From IMG/VR virus record IMGVR_UViG_3300031774_000188, positions 1 to 21,422 of that record: a stretch of 21,422 nt of DNA, one strand, 5' to 3'. Position numbers and translations under genes: made by a program. The notes under the pieces were generated by a model that was not told where the DNA came from, did not search any database, and saw nothing but the letters and a program-made list of their open reading frames with translations. Below are positions 1-6,734 of the stretch, piece by piece. Numbering within the stretch: the stretch's first letter is position 1; each line of letters starts with the position of its first letter. The stretch comes from a virus.

Positions 1-33
1 GTCATCAAGAGATGGGATGAGATAAGACAATGA
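1..33 (+). CDS. 3' end of an upstream small gene (partial)
   Basis: Only the last ten codons, ending VIKRWDEIRQ, and a TGA stop are inside the window. Reading frame 1 is open from the edge, and its stop overlaps the next ATG in the ATGA arrangement seen at several junctions further along. The other two forward frames close sooner. Nothing can be said about function. The fragment is too short to exclude chance. Confidence 0.4.
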   Translation, partial: VIKRWDEIRQ

Positions 34-182
34 TAAAGAAAACAATGGGAGTGCAACCAATTAATCCTGTAGCTAGAGCTATGTTGCAAAAGCGAAAGAG
101 TCCTATGGTCATTCCTAACAAAAAGAAACAGAAACCTAAAAAGATAAATAGAAGGGAGTTTGACAATGAAAGAGATCTATGA
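30..182 (+). CDS. Small basic hypothetical phage protein (50 aa)
   Basis: This 50-codon frame starts at an ATG overlapping the preceding stop and ends at a TGA inside the next gene. The product is very basic in its second half, with the run RKSPMVIPNKKKQKPKKINR, and has no membrane segment or cysteine. Short lysine-rich proteins with a similar 'NPVARAML..RKSP..IPNKKK' layout recur, as far as I remember, in early regions of T7-like marine phages. That resemblance is from memory, and no function is known to me. A nucleic-acid-binding role would suit the charge but is only a guess. Confidence 0.6.
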   Translation: MIKKTMGVQPINPVARAMLQKRKSPMVIPNKKKQKPKKINRREFDNERDL

Positions 183-303
183 TACCCTAAACGAATCAGT
201 CTTACTTGATGAAGATTTTGATGAGTGGGCAGAAGAAGAAGATTTAATTAATGATATAGTAGATAGATTTAACAATATAATAAACCAAGAAAAGGAGAAT
301 TAA
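166..303 (+). CDS. Small acidic hypothetical protein (45 aa)
   Basis: This 45-residue frame starts at ATG 166 behind a GGGAG-like ribosome binding site. It overlaps the end of the basic 50-residue gene by 17 bases and ends two bases before the next start codon. The product is strongly acidic (DEDFDEWAEEEDLINDIVD in its middle) and probably helical. I recognise no family. The pairing of a tiny basic protein and a tiny acidic protein may mean nothing more than early-region gene packing. Confidence 0.6.
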   Translation: MKEIYDTLNESVLLDEDFDEWAEEEDLINDIVDRFNNIINQEKEN

Positions 304-304
304 T

Positions 305-508
305 ATGATAGGAATAGCAGAAGGATTTTTAGCAACAGTAATAGTAGCTTTCAGTATACACCATGCAGATTTTAATGAGATGGTAGCTGAAAGATATAAG
401 CAAGGGCATTGGTGGAAGTTTAAGCCTGAGTTTGTAGAAGAAGAAAGAATAGCTATACCATTTAACTCAGAGCATGGAAGATATGTTCTATTTCAAATAG
501 GAGAATAG
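305..508 (+). CDS. Small hypothetical protein with N-terminal hydrophobic segment (67 aa)
   Basis: It starts at ATG 305 after an AAGGAG ribosome binding site. Residues 3-18 are hydrophobic and could be a membrane anchor or a signal-like segment. The rest is soluble with aromatic and acidic residues, ending RYVLFQIGE. Small proteins with a hydrophobic start, a 'G..W.F' segment and a C-terminal '..LF.' strand are common in marine phage early regions from memory, but I know no function. The next small gene begins two bases after the stop. Confidence 0.65.
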   Translation: MIGIAEGFLATVIVAFSIHHADFNEMVAERYKQGHWWKFKPEFVEEERIAIPFNSEHGRYVLFQIGE

Positions 509-510
509 TA

Positions 511-603
511 ATGAAAAAAGGAGGAGAAGGATATGGAACGATTATACTTGGCATACTATCAGGCTGTTTCATGGTATATTTTTGGTTTTGTATTATTTAC
601 TGA
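511..603 (+). CDS. Tiny hydrophobic peptide (30 aa), possible membrane protein
   Basis: An ATG two bases after the preceding stop opens a 30-codon frame ending at TGA 601-603. An AGGAGA site seven bases upstream could bind the ribosome. After MKKGGEGYG the product is almost wholly hydrophobic (TIILGILSGCFMVYFWFCII), consistent with a single membrane span. A second frame begins at ATG 533 with its own strong GGAGGAGAAGG site and overlaps this one, so which of the two is translated is uncertain. The spacing with the gene before favours this one. Confidence 0.45.
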   Translation: MKKGGEGYGTIILGILSGCFMVYFWFCIIY

Positions 604-609
604 ATATAT

Positions 610-643
610 AAAAAGAGTCGGTCTTACTCTTAGTATTCTTTTT
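610..643 (+). other. Two competing A/T-rich hairpins ahead of the integrase
   Basis: The left arm at 610-618 can pair in two ways. Bases 613-618 (AAGAGT) match 626-631 (ACTCTT) with a seven-base loop. The longer arm 610-618 matches 635-643 (ATTCTTTTT) over nine pairs including one G-U. The two structures exclude each other. Stems this AT-rich are weak, so this is at best a minor attenuator or terminator. Confidence 0.2.
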
Positions 644-664
644 AATGTTTTGATAGGAGGAGAA

Positions 665-808
665 ATGCACCAAACTTTTTCCTCTAGGAACTGGGAGAGA
701 AGACGCAACAAAAAAACTAACCTAGTCTGGATCATAGATTTCTTTTTCGGTGACGGACATTGCATGGAGTCTTGGGTAAAATGGCAAACAAAGATACTAA
801 AAAAGTAA
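665..808 (+). CDS. Possible small hypothetical protein (47 aa) upstream of integrase
   Basis: ATG 665 sits just behind TAGGAGGAG, one of the strongest ribosome binding sites in the window. The 47-residue product is basic at its start and ends in WVKWQTKILKK, with an aromatic stretch WIIDFFFGDG in the middle. Its end overlaps the integrase start by 28 bases. The same frame stays open back to ATG 533 (91 residues), so a longer protein is possible. I recognise no family. The evidence is essentially the ribosome binding site, so it could be spurious. Confidence 0.4.
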   Translation: MHQTFSSRNWERRRNKKTNLVWIIDFFFGDGHCMESWVKWQTKILKK

Positions 809-1701
809 AGACCCTTAGTGATATGATTGACTATTACTTTCGTAGTCCACAGTACCGATCTTTAAGAGGTAGAACTCAGATGGACTACGAGTATTGTCTG
901 AACAATGCTTTAGCTACTAAGATAAGTGAAAGCAAAACACTAGGTAGCATCAAGTTAGACAGACTAGGTAAAGCTGATTGTAAACTAGCTTATCAGGAAT
1001 GGCTAACCAGAGGTGTCAGGACAGCTAATATAACTGCTACAACCCTGTCAGTTGTACTGAATATGGCAGAGCAAATGGAGTTACTTATGATTAACCCTAT
1101 GAAAGCAGTAAAACGTATGACACAGAAGCCACGACAGGTTATGTGGACACCTGACCAAGTTAGATTATTCTTAGATACGGCATACTCTGACTTTAAGTGG
1201 AGGAGTGTAGGTCTGCTTGTGCATATGGCATATGAGTTTGCCCAAAGAGTAGGTGATATGCGTCTGCTTAAATGGAATAACATTAACTTTGAAGCTAGGC
1301 GATTAGACCTTACACAATCTAAGAAAAGAGCAGAGGTTCACCTTCCTATAGAGGATAATTTATACAAAATGCTGCAACAGCAACAGGAGGACTTTGGCTT
1401 CCAAGAATACGTTGTTCCTCATGTAAGACCGATTAATGGTGCGTACAGACCTTATACTAATATTGAAGTCTCACCCATTGTAAATGAGGTAAAGGCTGTC
1501 TGTGGCTTACCTAGTGAGTTACAGGCTATGGATATGCGTAGGACAGCAATTACAGAGATGGTAGAGGCAGGAGTAGACAGCACTCAGATTATGGCTGTAA
1601 GTGGACACACAAATCCTAACTCTATGAAGCCTTACTTGAAGCATACCTTTGCATCAGCTAATAATGCCCTGTCCAGACGAGGAGAATACAAGCATGTCTA
1701 A
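781..1701 (+). CDS. int: Tyrosine recombinase / phage integrase
   Basis: Tyrosine recombinases join attP to the host attB by strand exchange through a covalent phosphotyrosine. From ATG 781 the product is 306 residues, normal for the family. An N-terminal arm and core-binding segment spans about residues 1-110, followed by the catalytic domain. Visible active-site residues are Arg156 (AQRVGDMRLL), Lys182, Arg253 (MDMRRT), His276 (SGHTN) and the nucleophile Tyr285 (MKPYL). The position that is usually the first histidine of the HxxR box is Met250. ATG 781 is chosen because GGAG lies 11 bases upstream and the sequence from there reads like a normal integrase start. A TTG at 760 would add seven residues. 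The stop overlaps the primase start by 8 bases. The gene suggests a capacity for lysogeny, although no repressor is visible here. Confidence 0.93.
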   Translation: MANKDTKKVKTLSDMIDYYFRSPQYRSLRGRTQMDYEYCLNNALATKISESKTLGSIKLDRLGKADCKLAYQEWLTRGVRTANITATTLSVVLNMAEQMELLMINPMKAVKRMTQKPRQVMWTPDQVRLFLDTAYSDFKWRSVGLLVHMAYEFAQRVGDMRLLKWNNINFEARRLDLTQSKKRAEVHLPIEDNLYKMLQQQQEDFGFQEYVVPHVRPINGAYRPYTNIEVSPIVNEVKAVCGLPSELQAMDMRRTAITEMVEAGVDSTQIMAVSGHTNPNSMKPYLKHTFASANNALSRRGEYKHV

Positions 1702-2500
1702 CCAGAGGATTAAACAGCTTATAGATGGACTGCACCTAGATTTTAGTCAGAGTTTAACACTTAACTGCCCTGTCTGTGGTGGGTACAAGAAGTTCAGTGT
1801 GACTAACCTAGATGGAACAATAGTGTATAACTGTTACAGGAATAGCTGTGGCACTAAAGGAGCAGTGAAGACTACTATGACAAGTGAGCAAGTACAAAAG
1901 AAGATGAGATTAGCCCACGAAGCTAGAAAGAGAAGCCTAGACTTTGTATTACCTGAGTATATAACAGTAGATATTCTTAACACATCCATGAAAAGATTTA
2001 TCAATAGGTGGGGTCTACGAAATGTACGTTTATACTATGACGTTAAAGATAAACGAGCAGTGTTTCCTATCTTTGAAAACAACAAGATGGTAGGAGCTAT
2101 AGGTAGAGCTTTAAATAATATCTTTCCCAAGTGGTTACGTTACGACAAGACTGCTAATTACTATTCGCATGTACTAACTAGCGAATCATCTGTAGCTGTA
2201 GTAGTTGAAGACGTTATCTCAGCTACAGTACTAGCTCAAGAGATACCTCAAGTTACAGGTGTAGCGATTTTGGGTACATCGTTAAACGACAAACACAGGG
2301 AGTACTTAACTAAGTTTAAAAAGATAGTGATAGCTTTAGATCCAGATGCTGCAACTAAAACAATAGGTTACACTAAAGAGTTAAAGTCTTTTTGTGGAGA
2401 TAAGACATCAGTTTTAGCTTACAGATTAGAAGACGATATTAAATACAGGCGAGAAAACGACATCAATAACATAAAGGAGATAACTAATGAAAAAGTGTAG
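1694..2500 (+). CDS. DNA primase, zinc-finger plus Toprim (T7 gp4 primase-half type)
   Basis: It makes RNA primers for lagging-strand synthesis. The 268-residue product begins with a four-cysteine zinc-binding module (Cys25, Cys28, Cys47, Cys52) of the kind that recognises the priming trinucleotide in T7 gp4. A Toprim fold follows, with the catalytic glutamate Glu172 in VVVEDVISA and the metal-binding Asp216 and Asp218 in ALDPDAA. No helicase domain follows, so the T7 primase-helicase fusion is here two genes, the helicase being at 2987. ATG 1694 is preferred over an upstream in-frame start at 1649 because GAGGAG lies just before it and the extra residues lie wholly inside the integrase gene. 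It overlaps int by 8 bases and the next gene by 14. Confidence 0.92.
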   Translation: MSNQRIKQLIDGLHLDFSQSLTLNCPVCGGYKKFSVTNLDGTIVYNCYRNSCGTKGAVKTTMTSEQVQKKMRLAHEARKRSLDFVLPEYITVDILNTSMKRFINRWGLRNVRLYYDVKDKRAVFPIFENNKMVGAIGRALNNIFPKWLRYDKTANYYSHVLTSESSVAVVVEDVISATVLAQEIPQVTGVAILGTSLNDKHREYLTKFKKIVIALDPDAATKTIGYTKELKSFCGDKTSVLAYRLEDDIKYRRENDINNIKEITNEKV

Positions 2501-2990
2501 TACATGTGGAGAAACACTAGTTAAAGATGTAAATTGGACACATTCTAGGTATAATAAAGGTATTAATAAATGTAAATATTGTAATAGCGATGAAGGTAAT
2601 AAAGATAGGATGTGGGTAAACGGTGTTTACATACCTACAAGTCACCCAGATTGGAAAGCAGGGTATTATAAAGATTGGTCTAGTGTAGCTTTCTCTAATA
2701 TGAACAACTACAATAAAAAAACTGAAGGTGACGTATATGTTATTACAAACCCTGCATGGAAAAACTGGTATAAAATAGGTAAGGCAGTAGATGCAGAGGA
2801 TAGATGTAAAGGATACCAAACAAGTAGCCCACATAGAGACTACGAGCTAGTAAAAGTAATTCCTTGTGATGATAGGAATAGAGCAGAAATACTAGCCCAT
2901 AGAGCCGCAGAAAAAATATGTGTTGAAAAAAGAAACGAATGGTTCTATACTGAAAACTTAAATGAATTAATAGAAGGAATCACACCATGA
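2487..2990 (+). CDS. GIY-YIG superfamily nuclease-like protein (T5orf172/MUG113 type)
   Basis: The 167-residue product has two parts. Residues 1-35 contain a zinc-ribbon pattern (Cys4, Cys7, Cys29, Cys32). Residues 82-155 look like the T5orf172/MUG113 branch of the GIY-YIG nucleases. VYVITN (83-88) stands for GIY and YKIGKA (95-100) for YIG, with Arg106, an acidic AEILAH helix and NEWF near the end. GIY-YIG enzymes cut DNA, and several act as homing endonucleases. It lies between primase and helicase, the point at which the T7 fusion would be joined. It may be a mobile nuclease or a domesticated one. It has a strong AAGGAG site and overlaps both neighbours, so it is co-transcribed with them. 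Confidence 0.75.
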   Translation: MKKCSTCGETLVKDVNWTHSRYNKGINKCKYCNSDEGNKDRMWVNGVYIPTSHPDWKAGYYKDWSSVAFSNMNNYNKKTEGDVYVITNPAWKNWYKIGKAVDAEDRCKGYQTSSPHRDYELVKVIPCDDRNRAEILAHRAAEKICVEKRNEWFYTENLNELIEGITP

Positions 2991-4213
2991 TGGAATTAGC
3001 ACTAATTCGTAGTTTAATGAACAAGGACTTCTATGAAGACCACAAGGGTATACGTTGCCCAGATAAGCTGTTCACTAAAGATATACGGAAGATTAAGCAG
3101 ACAGTAGACTACGCAATGGAGAACTTTGAGAAAGACTTAACTGTATCGGAGTTGCAAGGTTTGTTTATGACTAGCAACAGTACAATGACTACAGCTACTA
3201 AAGAATCATATGACCAACTATTCAGTAAACTAGAACAGGAGAAGCCTATGTGTCAGGACATATCTAAGCAAGTATTTTCTAAATTGTTTCAACAGATGGT
3301 AGGCGAGGAAATAGCCAACTTAGGTTTTGACTACGTTAACGGTGACAAGAGTACACTAGAACCATTACGAGTATTACTAAACGACTACCACGATAACTTT
3401 TTACCTAACCTAAATGTTGAGTGGGAAGATATGAGCATAGACACACTACTTAAAGCTAACGCTATACAGAGCCAGTGGAAGTTTAACATACCTAGTTTGC
3501 AGAGAAAGGTGGAGGGTATTAGTGGAGGACATTTAGTTCTAATAGGAGCAAGACCTAACACAGGTAAGACTAGCTTCCACGCATCATTGATAGCTTCTAA
3601 AGATGGATTTGCAGAGCAAGGAGCTAAGTGTATTATCTTATGTAATGAAGAAGCATATGATAGGGTTGGAGCTAGGTATCTTTCAGCCGCTACAAATATG
3701 AGTATGGATGAGGTGCGTCAAAATGTCTCATTAGCTTCAGCTAGGTATCAGCCAGTTAAAGACAATGTATACGTTAAGGATACAACAGGAAAAGATATGG
3801 CTTGGGTTGAGGCAGTAGTTAAAGCTACTACACCTGACGTAGTAGTGTTAGATATGGGAGATAAGTTTGCTAACAGAACAGGAGAACGATCTGACATATA
3901 CTTAAAAGAATCAGCTATACACGCTAGAAACATAGCTAAACAATATAACTGTGCAATTCTGTGGATGTCACAACTATCAGCAGAAGCTGAAGGTAAAATT
4001 ATGGTAGATCAATCTATGCTTGAAGGTAGTAAGACAGGCAAGGCATCTGAGTCAGACTTGATGCTACTTATCAGTAAGAACCCTACTATAGAAGGACAAG
4101 AAAATGAAGATACAGAACGGCACATAGTTATAGCTAAGAATAAGCTTAAAGGTGGATGGCACGGTGTTGTCACTGTTCAGTTAGATGGAGAAAGAGCTAG
4201 GTTTACAGCATGA
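2987..4213 (+). CDS. Replicative DNA helicase, DnaB/gp4-like RecA-fold
   Basis: A hexameric 5'-3' helicase that unwinds DNA ahead of the phage polymerase. The 408-residue product has a helical N-terminal region (about 1-150) and a RecA-like motor. Walker A is GARPNTGKTS with Lys194, a Glu-rich ILCNEEA follows the next strand, Walker B is VVVLDMGD with Asp289, and WMSQLSAEAEGK is the H3-type sensor region. LEGSKTGKASESDLMLLIS matches the DnaB region that reaches the neighbouring subunit. It starts inside the nuclease stop (ATGATG) and ends in an ATGA overlap with the polymerase gene, so the genes are translationally coupled. Confidence 0.92.
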   Translation: MMELALIRSLMNKDFYEDHKGIRCPDKLFTKDIRKIKQTVDYAMENFEKDLTVSELQGLFMTSNSTMTTATKESYDQLFSKLEQEKPMCQDISKQVFSKLFQQMVGEEIANLGFDYVNGDKSTLEPLRVLLNDYHDNFLPNLNVEWEDMSIDTLLKANAIQSQWKFNIPSLQRKVEGISGGHLVLIGARPNTGKTSFHASLIASKDGFAEQGAKCIILCNEEAYDRVGARYLSAATNMSMDEVRQNVSLASARYQPVKDNVYVKDTTGKDMAWVEAVVKATTPDVVVLDMGDKFANRTGERSDIYLKESAIHARNIAKQYNCAILWMSQLSAEAEGKIMVDQSMLEGSKTGKASESDLMLLISKNPTIEGQENEDTERHIVIAKNKLKGGWHGVVTVQLDGERARFTA

Positions 4214-6261
4214 AGCTAATACTTGACGTAGAGAACACTACAACAAAACGAGATGGTAAGAATCATCTTGACCCTTTTGAGCCATCTAACACTCTAACTC
4301 AAGTGGGTGTTCTTAATGCACAGGGTAGCAAACCTCATGTGTTTACTTATGACCACACTGAGAAGCAAGACACTGATGGTTCGCAAAGGAAACAACTACA
4401 GGCTGTACTAGATAAAACGACACTCCTGATAGGACACAACTTACAGCACGACTTACAGTGGTTGTGGGCATGTGGGTTTAAGTACGATGGCACAGTGTAC
4501 GATACCATGTTAGCTGAATACTTATTACAAAGAGGACAAAAGAACTCTGTATCTCTTGAGGCTTGTGCAGATAGGTATGAACTAGGCTACCAGAAGCAAG
4601 ACACTCTAAAGAAATACTTTGCTGACGGATATAACACTAATGAGATACCATTGGCTGAGTTATCAGGTTACTTAGAGCAAGACCTGTATGTAACTAAATG
4701 TCTGTACCATAGGTTAGAGAAAGAGTATGAAGCTCCAGAGGCACAGTCTCTACTTGGAGTTAGGGATATAAACAATGACGTTTGTAAGACCCTTACTAAG
4801 ATGTACATGAGTGGCTTTAAGATAGACAAAGATGCCCTAGCTGAAGTGAGAAAGCAGTTTGAGACAGAACTAGCAGAGATAGAACAGAGATTAAACACTA
4901 CAGTAAAAACTATTATGGGTGACACTCCTATCAACCTTAACTCACCAGAACAAGTTAGCCAAGTAATATACTCTAGGAAGGTACGGAACAAAAAAGAATG
5001 GGCTGTGTTGTTTGATTATGTAAACACTAAGGATGAGTTTCTATCAGCATACAAGTCTAATAGTGACATGATGATGCGAACTAAGGCACACACATGTTTA
5101 AAGTGTAATGGCACTGGCAAGGTGCGTAAGACTAGAAAGGATGGGAAGCCTTTTGCCAAGCCTACTAAGTGTGACGCATGTGAAGCTAAAGGATACCTGT
5201 ACACTGAAACTAGCACTATGGCAGGGCTAGGCTTTGCACCTCCATCTAAGGATTGGGTGAGTGCCAATGGTTTTACTACCAGTAAAGGCAACTTAGAAAC
5301 GCTTATGTCAGCCGCTAAGAGTAAGAACATGGACACAGCATACGACTTCCTGTCTGATTTAAAGCGTCAGAGTGCTATCTCCAGTTACTTATCTAGCTTT
5401 GTTGAAGGCATACACAACTTCACTAAGCCTGATGGGTTACTCCATGTAGGTTTAACTCAGCACGTTACAGCTACAGGCAGGTTCTCAGGGCGAAACCCTA
5501 ACATGCAGAATATGCCTAGAGGAGGTACGTTCCCTGTTAAGCGAGTATTTGTATCCAGATGGAATGGAGGTAAGATTATAGAGGCTGACTTTGCACAGCT
5601 AGAGTTTAGAGTTGCCGCTTTGTTATCTCAAGACCAGACAGCTATGAAAGAAGTTGAGACAGGCTTTGATGTTCATAGCTATACAGCTAAAGTTATATCT
5701 GATGCAGGTCAACCAACATCACGACAAGAAGCTAAAGCTCATACCTTTGCACCGTTGTACGGAGCTACAGGGTACGGCAGGAGTAAAGCAGAGGCTGAGT
5801 ACTACACTCACTTTACATCTAAGTATAAGGGGATAGCTAAGTGGCACAAGAAGCTAGGCAATGAAGCTATTAACTTAGGCAAAATAACTACACCTTCAGG
5901 AAGACAATATGCGTTTCCTGATGTAGAGAGAAGGACTAATGGCAACCCTTCTCATTTCACTATGATTAAGAACTACCCTGTACAAGGCTTTGCTACAGGA
6001 GATATAGTTCCTATCGTACTCCTAGAGATAGAGAAGCGTTTAGATATAGACGGATTAAATAGTCTACTAGTAAACACAGTTCACGATTCTGTGGTGATAG
6101 ATGTCCATCCATCTGAGGAGAAAGCAGTCTTGGGGATAATCCAAGAAATAAATGACAAGTTGTCTGACATAATTGAATCGTACTACGATATAGATATTAA
6201 CGTGCCAATGTTACTAGAAGCTAAGATGGGTAATAATTGGCTTGACACTGTTGATATTTAG
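4210..6261 (+). CDS. Family A DNA polymerase with 3'-5' exonuclease and inserted DnaJ-type zinc segment
   Basis: This is the replicative polymerase, 683 residues, near the size of T7 gp5. The DEDDy exonuclease occupies about residues 1-200: Asp6 and Glu8 (LDVENT), Asp81 (GHNLQHDL), Tyr154 and Asp158 (YLEQD). Polymerase motifs follow: motif A ADFAQLEFR with Asp460, motif B with Arg505, Lys509, Phe513 and Tyr517 (RQEAKAHTFAPLYG), and motif C VHDS with Asp626. Phe513 aligns with E. coli Pol I Phe762. Between the two domains, residues 296-328 carry CLKCNGTGK and CDACEAKG, that is CX2CXGXG and CX2CX3G, two of the four repeats of the DnaJ central domain. This arrangement is known to me from SAR116 phage HMO-2011 and is the best clue to phage type. 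A promoter overlaps the end of the gene. Confidence 0.95.
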   Translation: MKLILDVENTTTKRDGKNHLDPFEPSNTLTQVGVLNAQGSKPHVFTYDHTEKQDTDGSQRKQLQAVLDKTTLLIGHNLQHDLQWLWACGFKYDGTVYDTMLAEYLLQRGQKNSVSLEACADRYELGYQKQDTLKKYFADGYNTNEIPLAELSGYLEQDLYVTKCLYHRLEKEYEAPEAQSLLGVRDINNDVCKTLTKMYMSGFKIDKDALAEVRKQFETELAEIEQRLNTTVKTIMGDTPINLNSPEQVSQVIYSRKVRNKKEWAVLFDYVNTKDEFLSAYKSNSDMMMRTKAHTCLKCNGTGKVRKTRKDGKPFAKPTKCDACEAKGYLYTETSTMAGLGFAPPSKDWVSANGFTTSKGNLETLMSAAKSKNMDTAYDFLSDLKRQSAISSYLSSFVEGIHNFTKPDGLLHVGLTQHVTATGRFSGRNPNMQNMPRGGTFPVKRVFVSRWNGGKIIEADFAQLEFRVAALLSQDQTAMKEVETGFDVHSYTAKVISDAGQPTSRQEAKAHTFAPLYGATGYGRSKAEAEYYTHFTSKYKGIAKWHKKLGNEAINLGKITTPSGRQYAFPDVERRTNGNPSHFTMIKNYPVQGFATGDIVPIVLLEIEKRLDIDGLNSLLVNTVHDSVVIDVHPSEEKAVLGIIQEINDKLSDIIESYYDIDINVPMLLEAKMGNNWLDTVDI

Positions 6262-6269
6262 TGTATAAT
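6242..6269 (+). promoter_or_regulatory. Strong sigma70-type promoter at the polymerase 3' end
   Basis: TTGACA at 6242-6247 and TATAAT at 6264-6269 are both perfect consensus hexamers, separated by 16 bases (17 is optimal). The -35 box lies in the last codons of the polymerase gene. Transcription should start near 6276, giving a leader of about 33 bases with an AAGGAG site ahead of ATG 6309. This divides the plus strand into an integrase-replication block and a second block of nucleases and nucleotide metabolism. No matching pair was noticed elsewhere by eye. Confidence 0.75.
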
Positions 6270-6308
6270 GCGAATCATTAACTTACTTAAAAAAGGAGTA
6301 AAAACTAT

Positions 6309-6734
6309 ATGGATACTTTTGCTAAAGAACCTAAACCAATGACAGAAGAAGAATTACGAGATTCCTATTCTGTTATATTTAAAGTAAAGGAAGATAAAAA
6401 CTTTACAACACACTTAATGTGGGATGAAAACAATTCTTTCGATAAAGAATTTCATTCCTACATGGTAAATACTTTACGGCTTGCTATAGATGTAGTCCTA
6501 GATATTGTGAATGATGTGGAACGTATGAAAGTAAATAAGAACAGTGATCCACACGGCTTTTTTGGGAAACAACTTTTTTCTTCATACATGATGGAGTTAA
6601 AGAGTAAATATTCTGCGTATGATCCTGAGTGGGGAAAAAAGAAAGATGCTTTTTTAGCACAGCTTGAAAAAGACTTAGAGACATATTCAGATGACAGAGG
6701 TAAATTAATATTTAATTCAGGAAAGGAACAATAA
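6309..6734 (+). CDS. Hypothetical protein (141 aa), first gene of second plus-strand block
   Basis: I recognise no family. The product is charged and probably mostly helical, with no membrane segment, no cysteine and no nucleotide-binding motif. It is the first gene after the strong promoter and has a good AAGGAG site. It lies immediately upstream of the candidate ssDNA-binding protein with no gap. Position suggests a DNA-replication or takeover accessory, but that is inference only. Confidence 0.85.
   Translation: MDTFAKEPKPMTEEELRDSYSVIFKVKEDKNFTTHLMWDENNSFDKEFHSYMVNTLRLAIDVVLDIVNDVERMKVNKNSDPHGFFGKQLFSSYMMELKSKYSAYDPEWGKKKDAFLAQLEKDLETYSDDRGKLIFNSGKEQ

Noticed and set aside
156-188. TTGACA at 159-164 as a promoter
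   Set aside because: There is no acceptable -10 box at 16-18 bases downstream, and the site overlaps a ribosome binding region and start codon.
600-790. tRNA-like attP site in front of the integrase
   Set aside because: I looked for a tRNA 3' end or T-loop (GGTTCGAATCC-type) near int and saw none. An attP core cannot be identified without the host sequence.
533-808. Full 91-residue frame from ATG 533
   Set aside because: It has a strong ribosome binding site but overlaps the 30-residue membrane peptide and runs through the hairpin region. A start at 665 with an equally strong site is simpler. I could not decide firmly.
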